Below, one piece after another: positions 1 to 5,712 of a DNA stretch of 7,148 nt. A model generated the notes under the pieces. That model had not been told where the DNA came from and searched no databases. It saw nothing but the letters and a program-made list of their open reading frames with translations. The position numbers and the translations under genes are program-made. The stretch is from an uncultured Eubacteriales bacterium. GTDB taxonomy: Bacteria; Bacillota; Clostridia; Oscillospirales; CAG-272. Numbering within the stretch: the stretch's first letter is position 1; every line of letters starts with the position of its first letter. The stretch covers positions 1-7,148 of the forward strand of contig CAKSLU010000052.1 in assembly GCA_934474225.1 (NCBI GenBank). Direction: 5' to 3'.

Positions 1-629
1 CGAATCGGCGAGGTGCCGTACACCTGCTTGAACGCGCGGGAAAAATGGCTCTCGCCCATCGAGCAGGCGTGCGCCAGCATCGGCACGGTCAGCGCCTCGC
101 CGTAGCGCTGCTCGATTTGCAGAATCGCGGGCGACAGCCGCTCGGAGAGGGTGTCAAAGCGCTCCAGCTTGGAAATCATGCGGTCGCGCGCGATTTTGGC
201 AAGCGCCGCATAGACCGCCGCGCAGATCTTGAGGCAGTCGTGGTAGTATTCGAGCGCGTAGATGCTCATTTTGGCAACCGCCGACAGCCCGCAGCCCTCG
301 CCGACCTCGCCCACCGAGATGTCGTCGAGTTCGAGGTGTGCAAGGAAGTCCTCCGCGGCGTCAAACAGCACAAATTCGCAGTCGAAGTCGGCGGAAAGGT
401 TGAGGTCGGGCAGCGTGTGCCCGCGGCGGACAAACAGAAGCTGCCCTTCATCGACGGTCTCCTCCCCGGCGGAATCGGTGTAGGAGAGGCTGCCCGCGCG
501 CACCGACAGAATGAGGTGCGCCTCGTCGGCAGACGGGAATTTCCCGCCGCTGCCGAAGGCAACGGGCACAAGCGGCAGGCGCGCACGCGCCTCGTCCGCC
601 TCTTCGGGCAGCGCAATGATTTTTTCCAT
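1..629 (-). CDS. AraC-family transcriptional regulator, C-terminus beyond window
   Basis: Read on the minus strand from the ATG at 629-627, this frame stays open for 209 residues to the left edge. An AAAGGAG ribosome binding site sits just upstream (about 636-642), which supports this start. Residues 1 to about 100 look like the cupin-type sensing domain of AraC regulators (short beta-strand segments such as LILSV, GQLLFVRRG and FVLFD). Residues 166-209 match the first helix-turn-helix of the AraC DNA-binding domain, ending in SHFSRAFKQVYGTSPI, the family's typical SxxyfsrxFkxxxGxSP signature. The second helix-turn-helix, normally about 50-60 residues further on, is outside the window, so the gene is partial by position and shows no sign of damage. 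It is presumably a cytoplasmic activator responding to a small ligand. The ligand and targets are unknown. It is divergent from the winged-helix gene at 881. No convincing minus-strand promoter was seen, and a repeat element (662-776) lies in its upstream region. Confidence 0.9.
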   Translation of the reverse strand, partial: MEKIIALPEEADEARARLPLVPVAFGSGGKFPSADEAHLILSVRAGSLSYTDSAGEETVDEGQLLFVRRGHTLPDLNLSADFDCEFVLFDAAEDFLAHLELDDISVGEVGEGCGLSAVAKMSIYALEYYHDCLKICAAVYAALAKIARDRMISKLERFDTLSERLSPAILQIEQRYGEALTVPMLAHACSMGESHFSRAFKQVYGTSPI

Positions 630-661
630 GGTGTTTCTCCTTTCGTGTGGTGCTTGGGGGT

Positions 662-776
662 AGGCTTCCCCGTTGGGGAAGCTGTACGAGACGCGCAGCG
701 TCTCGCGGCGTTTGTCCGTGGCTCTGTAACAATCCCTCCGGTGCTTCGCACCACCTCCCTTTGCCGGGGGGAGGCA
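662..776. repeat. MITE-like palindromic element, copy A
   Basis: The left end (GGCTTCCCC.GGGGAAGC, an 8-bp stem at 664-682) and the reverse complement of the right end (CACCTCCC.GGGGGGAGGC) are related, giving terminal inverted repeats of about 25 bp. Inside are two further hairpins: CGAGACGC/GCGTCTCG (687-694 with 698-705) and GGTGC/GCACC (740-744 with 748-752). The core AACAATCCCTCCGG at 728-741 is identical in copies B and C. It lies between the divergent AraC and winged-helix genes, in the upstream region of the AraC gene. No target-site duplication could be recognised. No protein is encoded. Confidence 0.75.
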
Positions 777-828
777 AAGATAGATTGCGCACGGCGGCAG
801 ACTGAACTCGCTGCTTGTAATCCACCGC

Positions 829-857
829 TTGACATCGCGGCGAAAAAACGCTAAACT
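829..857 (+). promoter_or_regulatory. Promoter of the winged-helix regulator gene
   Basis: A perfect -35 box TTGACA (829-834) is followed after 17 bases by TAAACT (852-857), which matches four of six positions of TATAAT. Transcription would begin near 864, giving a leader of fewer than 20 bases before the ATG at 881. Call made by eye. Confidence 0.6.
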
Positions 858-880
858 ATTAGAAAAAGCGGGGTGACGGC

Positions 881-1483
881 ATGGACATTTACATTTGCAC
901 GGACGATGTGCGCGCGGGGCGGGCGCTGGCGCTGGAGGCGCAGGCGGCAGGCTTTTCCGCCGCATACGGGCGGGACGCCCCCGACGCGCAGCTCACGGTG
1001 TGCGACCTGGATTTTGCCCTGCCGGACGGCGCGTCCGACGGCATCGCCTTCTCCCGCGACGAGGAGCGCCTGCGCGCCGCCGCGCGGCATTTTGCGGGCG
1101 CGGACACGCTGTTTTTGCTCTATCCGTTTGACCTCGCCCTCTTTCGCACACAACTCCGCGCGCGGCTTGTCTCCGTCGCTGCACCGATGCCGGTTTCGCG
1201 TGCGCTCACGCTGAACACGGCGACCCGCCGCGTCAGCGGTGCGGGCGGCGAGGTGCGGCTCTCGGTGCGCGAATGCGCGATGCTGGCGGCGCTCGGCAGG
1301 AGCGGTACGCTCTCGCGGGCGGACGCCGCCGCGCTGTTCGGCAGCGCCGCGGGCAATGTGGTGGATGTCTACGCCTGCTATCTGCGCAAGAAGCTCGCCG
1401 CCGTCATCCCCGGCGAGGTCATCTGCGCCCGCCGCGGCGCGGGGTATGCCCTCGCGGACGATGTGACGCTGGATGTGCTGTGA
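881..1483 (+). CDS. OmpR-type winged-helix regulator with a degenerate receiver domain
   Basis: The 200-residue protein has a C-terminal OmpR/PhoB-type winged helix (about residues 107-192): LSVRECAMLAAL corresponds to the usual LT..E..LL..L segment, NVVDVYACYLRKKL (159-172) to the recognition helix, and ICARRGAGYAL to the wing hairpin. The N-terminal ~100 residues resemble a shortened receiver: acidic D8-D9 after the first strand, VCDLD (D42, D44) near the phospho-acceptor position, and LLYPFD (Y81-P82-F83) where normal receivers have the invariant Lys of KPF. Tyr in place of that Lys, and a domain shorter than the usual ~115 residues, suggest it is not phosphorylated in the ordinary way. 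No histidine kinase gene is adjacent. The start is supported by GGGGTGA 5-11 bases upstream and the promoter at 829-857. It is expected to be a cytoplasmic DNA-binding protein with unknown targets, possibly itself or the divergent AraC gene. Confidence 0.8.
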   Translation: MDIYICTDDVRAGRALALEAQAAGFSAAYGRDAPDAQLTVCDLDFALPDGASDGIAFSRDEERLRAAARHFAGADTLFLLYPFDLALFRTQLRARLVSVAAPMPVSRALTLNTATRRVSGAGGEVRLSVRECAMLAALGRSGTLSRADAAALFGSAAGNVVDVYACYLRKKLAAVIPGEVICARRGAGYALADDVTLDVL

Positions 1484-1495
1484 GGGGGGAAACAC

Positions 1496-1692
1496 GGCTC
1501 CCCTGTGTAAGGGGTGAGCTGTCCGAGACGCATAGCGTCTCGCGGAGTTTTTCTTCGTCGGCTGAACACCGACGATTTCGCTACGCGAAACCGAAAAACA
1601 TCCTCAACCGATAGGTGACTGAGGGGTTGTTCCTTGGCTTTGCAACAATCCCTCCGGCGCTTCGCGCCACCTCCCTTTACACAAGGGAGGCT
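1496..1692. repeat. MITE-like palindromic element, copy B
   Basis: The ends are inverted repeats of each other: GGCTCCCCTGTGTAAGGGG at the left, and CTCCCTTTACACAAGGGAGG at the right. Internal hairpins are CGAGACGC/GCGTCTCG (1524-1542), CGTCGG/CCGACG (1556-1574), TTTCGC/GCGAAA (1576-1590) and GGCGC/GCGCC (1656-1668). It shares the left arm with copy A, the 18-nt string at 1619-1636 with copy C (5749-5766), and AACAATCCCTCCGG (1644-1657) with A and C. The extra hairpins at 1556-1590 make it longer than the others and may be an insertion. It starts 12 bases after the stop of the winged-helix gene. Confidence 0.8.
1524..1552 (+). terminator. Likely intrinsic terminator after the winged-helix gene, supplied by repeat B
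   Basis: An 8-bp GC-rich stem CGAGACGC/GCGTCTCG with an ATA loop (1524-1542) is followed, after CGGAG, by five T residues (1548-1552). It lies about 40 bases past the stop at 1483. The five-base gap before the T-run weakens the call. The same stem without a long T-run occurs in repeat A. Confidence 0.45.
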
Positions 1693-1693
1693 C

Positions 1694-1716
1694 GGGCGAC
1701 CGATGGTCGCCCCTAC
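1694..1716. repeat. 23-bp hairpin module, first copy
   Basis: A perfect stem GGGCGACC/GGTCGCCC (1694-1701 with 1705-1712) with a GAT loop, followed by CTAC. The full 23 bases recur exactly, in inverted orientation, at 5486-5508. Both copies sit next to a MITE-like element (B here, D there). Confidence 0.7.
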
Positions 1717-1738
1717 GGACGAGTGGGAACTGTGTGCG

Positions 1739-1775
1739 CACGGATGCGGCGGGAGACAGACGGCGCCCTACGGTT
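1739..1775 (+). repeat. 37-bp direct repeat, first copy
   Basis: All 37 bases (starting CACGGATGCGGCGGGAGACA) recur exactly and in the same orientation at 5668-5704. No reading frame is obviously conserved. Like the 23-bp module, it is found only beside the palindromic elements. A degenerate relative may lie at about 781-803, after element A. Confidence 0.75.
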
Positions 1776-2196
1776 TGTGCGTCATTTGCGCATTCCCGCG
1801 CAATCCCTCTCCTTAAATCTTCCTTAACTATATACTATCAAAAACGCGCGGAAAATGCAAGCGCATTTTCGCGCGGCGGGCGGGCGCGCGCGAACGCGCG
1901 GCAGCGCCGCTTTTGACGCCGCCGTGCGCGGGCGCATTTGCGCTTTCCGATACGCGGCGCACACTTCCGATACAGCCGCCTTTTTTGCACGCGGCGGCGC
2001 GTGCCGTCACGGCGCGCGGCGGCCGGATTTTCCGCACCGAACGGTTCAACTTTTTACACCGACGCGCGGCGAAACACCGCGCCGAAACCGCCGCCGCAGT
2101 CCGGAAAATGCGGCGGATGTGCAATTTCTATACGAAATTTGAAAAAAAGAAAATGATTTTTTGCACGGAAATGACAGTAAAATTGTGCACGCCGTC
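1776..2196. other. Gene-free, very GC-rich intergenic stretch
   Basis: No convincing gene is present. Overlapping open frames exist on both strands (for example 1855-2142 plus and 1828-2124 minus), but they are Arg/Ala-rich, lack ribosome binding sites and match nothing recognisable, as expected of stop-poor GC-rich DNA. The stretch contains an AT-rich patch with TATACT at 1831-1836, a minus-strand terminator (1840-1875), then dense CG runs with several potential hairpins, and finally an A/T-rich zone (2119-2196) just upstream of the operon promoter. Confidence 0.6.
1840..1875 (-). terminator. Minus-strand intrinsic terminator
   Basis: CGCGCG(G)AAAATGC (1845-1858) pairs with GCATTTTCGCGCG (1863-1875) around a 4-nt AAGC loop: a 13-bp stem with one bulged G. 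On the minus strand the stem is followed directly by five T residues (complement of 1840-1844), a standard intrinsic terminator. No minus-strand gene is recognised to its right, so what it terminates is unclear. Confidence 0.6.
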
Positions 2197-2226
2197 TTGA
2201 CACTTCCGCCCCGCGAGGGCTATAAT
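2197..2226 (+). promoter_or_regulatory. Perfect-consensus promoter of the oxidoreductase operon
   Basis: TTGACA (2197-2202) and TATAAT (2221-2226) are both perfect, separated by 18 bases. Transcription should start near 2233, leaving an untranslated leader of about 67 bases. The -10 box overlaps an ATG at 2225, so that ATG cannot be the start codon of the downstream gene. An A/T-rich zone just upstream may add an UP-element effect. Confidence 0.85.
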
Positions 2227-2299
2227 GGATACAGAGAGAAAAAGAGAACCTGCGGCGCGTCGAAAACGCCCGCCAAAGCAAAACAAGGAGAGAATGAAT

Positions 2300-3328
2300 A
2301 TGAGCAATAAGCAAATCATTTTCACCGCCCCGAACACGGCGGAACTTGTCGATGTGCCGACCGGCGAACCCGGCGAATTCGATGTGCTGGTGGATGTGGC
2401 ATACTCCACCATCAGCCCCGGCACCGAGCGCGCCAACATCACGGGCGACATGAACATTGCGCCCGGGCGCGACGCCGCGCACACGCACGGCTTCCCCCGC
2501 AAGCTGGGCTACAGCGCGGCGGGCACGGTCATCAAGGTCGGCAGCCGCGTCACCCGCGTGAAGGTCGGCGACCGCGTGGTCGTCTGCTTCGGCGTACATA
2601 CCAAATACAGCCTCGTTAACGAGAGCAAAGCCATCAAGATCCTCGATGACTCCATCTCGTTTGAAGAAGCCGCCATGTCGGTCATCGCAACTTTCCCGGC
2701 AGCGGGTCTGCGCAAGACGCGCCCCGAGTTCGGCGAGAGCGCCATTGTCATGGGTCTCGGCCTGCTCGGCCAGTTGGCTGTTCAGTTCTGCCATGCGGCA
2801 GGCTGCACGCCCGTGATTGCGGTAGACCCCATCGAGGAGCGCCGCGAATATGCCAAGAAGATGGGCGCGGACTACACCTTTGACCCCTTCGCACCCGACT
2901 TTGTCGAGAACGTGAAGAAGGTCACCGACGGCAAGGGCGTCAATGTCGCCGTCGAAGTCACCGGGGGCGGCAAAGCGCTCGACCAGGTGCTCGACTGCAT
3001 GGCAAGGTTCGGCCGCGTCTCGCTGCTCGGCTGCACGAGAAGCTCCGACTTCACCATCGACTACTACAGAAAGATACACTTCCCAGGCATCACGCTGGTC
3101 GGCGCGCACACGGCTGCCCGCCCGAACCATGAGTCCGCGCCCGGCTACTGGTGCTACGACGACGAGCTGTACGGCATCTTCAAGCTGCTGAAGGGCGGTC
3201 GCATCCACTTCGGGGACATGATCGCCGAGACGCATCTGCCCGAGGAAGCGCCCGAAGTGTACACCCGCCTCGTCAACGAGAAGAACTTCCCGCTGGTTGT
3301 TCAGTTTGACTGGACGAAGATGAACTGA
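2300..3328 (+). CDS. Zinc-independent MDR-family dehydrogenase (alcohol/threonine dehydrogenase-like)
   Basis: This 342-residue protein belongs to the medium-chain dehydrogenase/reductase superfamily. Residues about 25-125 form the GroES-like catalytic domain and 126-280 the Rossmann domain, with the nucleotide motif GLGLLG at 152-157 and Asp176 at the end of the second strand, which suggests NAD(H) preference. The YSTISPGTERA segment (35-45) marks a subgroup lacking catalytic zinc: the usual Cys is replaced around Ser39-Pro40, and the GHE motif reads GYS (70-72). The four-Cys structural zinc lobe is also absent. The start at 2300 is chosen because AAGGAG (2285-2290) is 9 bases upstream. ATG 2294 is too close to it, and ATG 2225 lies in the -10 box. 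It is the first gene of a three-gene operon, 26 bases before a Gfo/Idh/MocA gene. In some bacteria similar MDR and Gfo/Idh domains are fused in one protein, which hints at joint action. The substrate is unknown. Confidence 0.85.
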   Translation: MSNKQIIFTAPNTAELVDVPTGEPGEFDVLVDVAYSTISPGTERANITGDMNIAPGRDAAHTHGFPRKLGYSAAGTVIKVGSRVTRVKVGDRVVVCFGVHTKYSLVNESKAIKILDDSISFEEAAMSVIATFPAAGLRKTRPEFGESAIVMGLGLLGQLAVQFCHAAGCTPVIAVDPIEERREYAKKMGADYTFDPFAPDFVENVKKVTDGKGVNVAVEVTGGGKALDQVLDCMARFGRVSLLGCTRSSDFTIDYYRKIHFPGITLVGAHTAARPNHESAPGYWCYDDELYGIFKLLKGGRIHFGDMIAETHLPEEAPEVYTRLVNEKNFPLVVQFDWTKMN

Positions 3329-3354
3329 CAAAGACATACAGAAGGAGAATCGAC

Positions 3355-4374
3355 ATGGAAAAGATCAAACTCGGCCACATCGGCACGCGGCACGACCACA
3401 GCCGCGCAAAACTCGAAGGCGCGAAGAAGTTCCCCGACCTCTTTGAGATCGTGGGCATCGTGCCCGAATCGCCCGCTGTTGCGGAAAAGATCAAGAACGA
3501 CAAGGTCTACGGCGATGTGCCGGTGATGACCGAAGAAGAGCTGTTTGCCGTTCCCGGCCTCGACGCCGTCCTCTGCGAGGGCTATGAGCTGGACAGCGTT
3601 GCCGCCGCGCAGCGCTGCATCGACCACGGCGTGCATGTGCACCTTGACAAGCCGGGCGGAGAAGACATCGCCGCCTACGAGCACATGCTCCGCGACGCGA
3701 AGCGCAAGAACCTCGTTGTGCAGCTCGGCTACATGTACCGCTACAATCCCGCCGTGCTCTACATGCACGACCTCATCAATGACGGCAGAATCGGCGAAAT
3801 CACCGCAATCGACGCCCAGATGAGCACGCAGCACGACATGCGCGTCAACAAGCTGCTCTCCGGCTTCAAGGGCGGCAACATGTTCTGGCTCGGCTGCCAC
3901 CTCATCGACCTCATCTACAGCGTCGCAGGCGTGCCGGACGAGATCATCCCGATGCACAACAAGTCGGGCTTCATTATGGACGGCGTACTGGACAACACCT
4001 TCGCCGTGCTGAAGTACCCCAAGTTTGTGGCGACCGTCCGCATCAACTCCACCGAGGTCAACGGCTACGGCAGACGCCAGTTTGTGCTCTGCGGCAGAGA
4101 AGGCTCGGTTGAAATCAAGCCGCTCGAGAACCCGACGAAGATGACCTTTGCAGACCGCCGCATGACCGGCAACAACATCTACAACGATGTCAAGGCGGAG
4201 ATTCCGTTCCAGAAGCCGACCGGCCGCTACGATGTGATGCTGCACGATTTCGCCGCTTACATCCGCGGCACGAAGAAGAATCCCTTTGACCACGATTACG
4301 AACTCCAGCTGCAGAAGATGATTCTGGCCGCATGCGGCTTTGACATCGACTTCAAGACGCCGACCGTTCTGTAA
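3355..4374 (+). CDS. Gfo/Idh/MocA-family oxidoreductase
   Basis: A 339-residue soluble enzyme of the glucose-fructose oxidoreductase / inositol dehydrogenase / MocA family, close to the usual length. The N-terminal Rossmann domain (1 to about 120) begins with GHIGTRHDH (7-15), a variant of the GxGxxG loop. The family's EKP signature appears as HLDKPGGE with Lys99. The C-terminal alpha/beta domain carries GGNMFWLGCHLIDLI (173-187), where His182 and Asp185 are kept but Trp178 stands where many members have the Asp of DxGxH. Family members use NAD(P) to oxidise or reduce hydroxyls on sugars, inositols or their derivatives. The exact substrate cannot be read here. Start at 3355 is supported by AAGGAG at 3342-3347. 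It is the middle gene of the operon, between two MDR enzymes, with gaps of 26 and 32 bases. Confidence 0.9.
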   Translation: MEKIKLGHIGTRHDHSRAKLEGAKKFPDLFEIVGIVPESPAVAEKIKNDKVYGDVPVMTEEELFAVPGLDAVLCEGYELDSVAAAQRCIDHGVHVHLDKPGGEDIAAYEHMLRDAKRKNLVVQLGYMYRYNPAVLYMHDLINDGRIGEITAIDAQMSTQHDMRVNKLLSGFKGGNMFWLGCHLIDLIYSVAGVPDEIIPMHNKSGFIMDGVLDNTFAVLKYPKFVATVRINSTEVNGYGRRQFVLCGREGSVEIKPLENPTKMTFADRRMTGNNIYNDVKAEIPFQKPTGRYDVMLHDFAAYIRGTKKNPFDHDYELQLQKMILAACGFDIDFKTPTVL

Positions 4375-4406
4375 GCGGACGCCGAACATAGAAAGGAACA
4401 GACATT

Positions 4407-5393
4407 ATGAAAGCAATTCTGATTGACAAGGATACAAACGCGCTCTCCTGGTCGGATGTGCCGAACCCCACGGTCGGCCCCGAGGACGCGCTGGTTGAGA
4501 TTCACGCCGCGGCGCTGAACCGCGCCGACCTGATGCAGCGTGCGGGCGACTATCCGCCCCCGCCCGGCTGCCCCGAATGGATGGGTCTCGAAATCGCTGG
4601 CGTGATTGTCGAGCTCGGCGAGGAGGCAAAGAAAAAGTCGCAGTGGAAAATCGGCGACAAGGTCTGCGCGCTGCTCGGCGGCGGCGGCTATGCCGAATAT
4701 GCAAATGTCAAGTACGACATGCTGATGCCTGTTCCCGAGAGCTGCTCGTTTGAAGAAGCGGCAGCCATCCCGGAGGCGTTTGCCACCGCGTACCTCAACC
4801 TCTTCATCGAGGGCGGGCTGAAGGCAGGCGACACGCTGCTGATGCACGCAGGTGCAAGCGGACTTGCCAGCGTCGTCATTCCGATGGCGAAGGCATTCGG
4901 CGCGCGTGTGATTACGACGGTCATCGAAGACAGCGTGATTGACCGCATCAAGCATCTCGGCGCGGACCGCGTGGTCAACTCGAGAAAGGAAGACATCATC
5001 AAGGTGCTCGAAGAGGAGCGCGATGCGGGTCATCCTATCGATGTGGCAATCGACTGCCTCGGCGGCAGCATCCAGGGCAAGTGCCTGCAGTACATGCGTT
5101 ACGGCGGACGCTGGATTATGATTGCAACGCTGGCAGGCGACATCACCGAGGTTGACCTCAAGAAGCTGTATGTCCTCAATGTGCGCCTCATCGGCAGCAC
5201 CCTCCGCTCGAAGAAGCCGGAGTTCAAGGCAAAGCTGCTGGCGACGCTCGTGAAGGATGTTTGGCCGAAGATCGACACCGGCGAGGTTCGCCCGACCATC
5301 TACAAGGTCCTGCCCATCACCGAGGCGGAGGCGGCGCATGCCATCCTCCAGCGCGGGGAGAATGTCGGCAAGGTTGTGCTGAAAGTTAGATAA
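4407..5393 (+). CDS. NAD(P)H:quinone oxidoreductase, PIG3-type MDR protein
   Basis: This 328-residue protein resembles the zinc-free quinone oxidoreductase branch of the MDR superfamily, notably the PIG3/TP53I3-like group: NRADLMQRAGDYPPPPG near residues 38-54, GLEIAGVIVELG, GGGGYAEYANV, IPEAFATAYLNLF, and STLRSKKPEFKAKL toward the C-terminus. The nucleotide-binding loop reads HAGASGLAS (147-155). Relatives usually have a third Gly where Ala154 lies. Family members pass electrons from NADPH to quinones or reactive enones in the cytoplasm. A role in reducing an unsaturated intermediate made by the two upstream enzymes is possible but is inference. Start at 4407 follows AAAGGAA (4392-4398). It is the last gene of the operon, followed by two hairpins (5408-5467) and then repeat elements. 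Confidence 0.9.
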   Translation: MKAILIDKDTNALSWSDVPNPTVGPEDALVEIHAAALNRADLMQRAGDYPPPPGCPEWMGLEIAGVIVELGEEAKKKSQWKIGDKVCALLGGGGYAEYANVKYDMLMPVPESCSFEEAAAIPEAFATAYLNLFIEGGLKAGDTLLMHAGASGLASVVIPMAKAFGARVITTVIEDSVIDRIKHLGADRVVNSRKEDIIKVLEEERDAGHPIDVAIDCLGGSIQGKCLQYMRYGGRWIMIATLAGDITEVDLKKLYVLNVRLIGSTLRSKKPEFKAKLLATLVKDVWPKIDTGEVRPTIYKVLPITEAEAAHAILQRGENVGKVVLKVR

Positions 5394-5407
5394 GGAATGA
5401 AAACGGG

Positions 5408-5467
5408 GGAAACTTTCGTGTACGAAAGTTTCCACCGTACCCCTTTCAAAGGACTTTGAAAAAGGGG
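5408..5467 (+). terminator. Tandem hairpins after the oxidoreductase operon, possible terminator
   Basis: Hairpin 1: GGAAACTTTCG/CGAAAGTTTCC (5408-5418 with 5423-5433), a perfect 11-bp stem with a TGTA loop. Hairpin 2: CCCCTTTCAAAG (5440-5451) with CTTTG and AAAGGGG (5454-5467), with an AA bulge. They start 14 bases after the stop codon. Neither is followed by a clear T-run, so termination is plausible but not certain; they may instead belong to another repeat family or protect the mRNA 3' end. Confidence 0.45.
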
Positions 5468-5485
5468 ATAAGTCGGATTTTATCT

Positions 5486-5508
5486 GTAGGGGCGACCATC
5501 GGTCGCCC
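5486..5508. repeat. 23-bp hairpin module, second copy (inverted)
   Basis: Exact reverse complement of 1694-1716: GGGCGACC (5490-5497), loop ATC, GGTCGCCC (5501-5508), preceded by GTAG. It lies 10 bases before repeat element D. Confidence 0.7.
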
Positions 5509-5518
5509 GCCGCGTCTT

Positions 5519-5656
5519 AGGCTTCCCTTGGGGGAAGCTGGCGCGTAGCGCCTGATGAGGGATTGATGAAAGCGGAACATCGCACAGTGCTGTGCCGGCT
5601 GCCTGCATGCCCTCATCCGTCGGCTTCGCCGCCACCTTCCCCACCGGGGAAGGCTT
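5519..5656. repeat. MITE-like palindromic element, copy D (divergent subtype)
   Basis: Left end AGGCTTCCCTTGGGGGAAGC and right end CTTCCCCACCGGGGAAGGCT are inverted repeats. Arms contain GGCGC/GCGCC (5540-5552) and CGGC/GCCG (5621-5631), each next to a TGAGGG or its complement, so the whole element can fold back on itself. The centre holds a separate palindrome GCACAG/CTGTGC (5582-5595). It lacks the AACAATCCCTCCGG core of A, B and C, so it is a distinct subtype. TA is present just outside or at both ends, but a target duplication is not certain. Confidence 0.75.
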
Positions 5657-5667
5657 AGATTGCGCGG

Positions 5668-5704
5668 CACGGATGCGGCGGGAGACAGACGGCGCCCTAC
5701 GGTT
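5668..5704 (+). repeat. 37-bp direct repeat, second copy
   Basis: Identical over 37 bases to 1739-1775 in the same orientation. It fills most of the gap between repeat elements D and C. The palindrome GGCGCC lies within it. Confidence 0.75.
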
Positions 5705-5712
5705 GTAACCAT

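Noticed and set aside
45..854. Plus-strand open frame of 269 residues
   Set aside because: It lies antisense to the AraC gene and runs through repeat A; composition is Arg/Ala/Val-rich with no family signature and no ribosome binding site. The minus-strand AraC reading has clear motifs.
1811..1836. Plus-strand promoter with TATACT at 1831-1836
   Set aside because: The -10 is good but there is no acceptable -35 at 16-18 bases, and the nearest downstream feature is a minus-strand terminator, with no gene for several hundred bases.
1615..1916. Small plus-strand open frames after the winged-helix gene
   Set aside because: They cross repeat B and the 23- and 37-bp modules, lack ribosome binding sites, and end in low-complexity sequence.
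2054..5435. Three long minus-strand open frames (2054-3337, 3301-4389, 4296-5435)
   Set aside because: They are antisense shadows of the three oxidoreductase genes, produced by third-position GC. The plus-strand frames have family motifs and ribosome binding sites; these do not.
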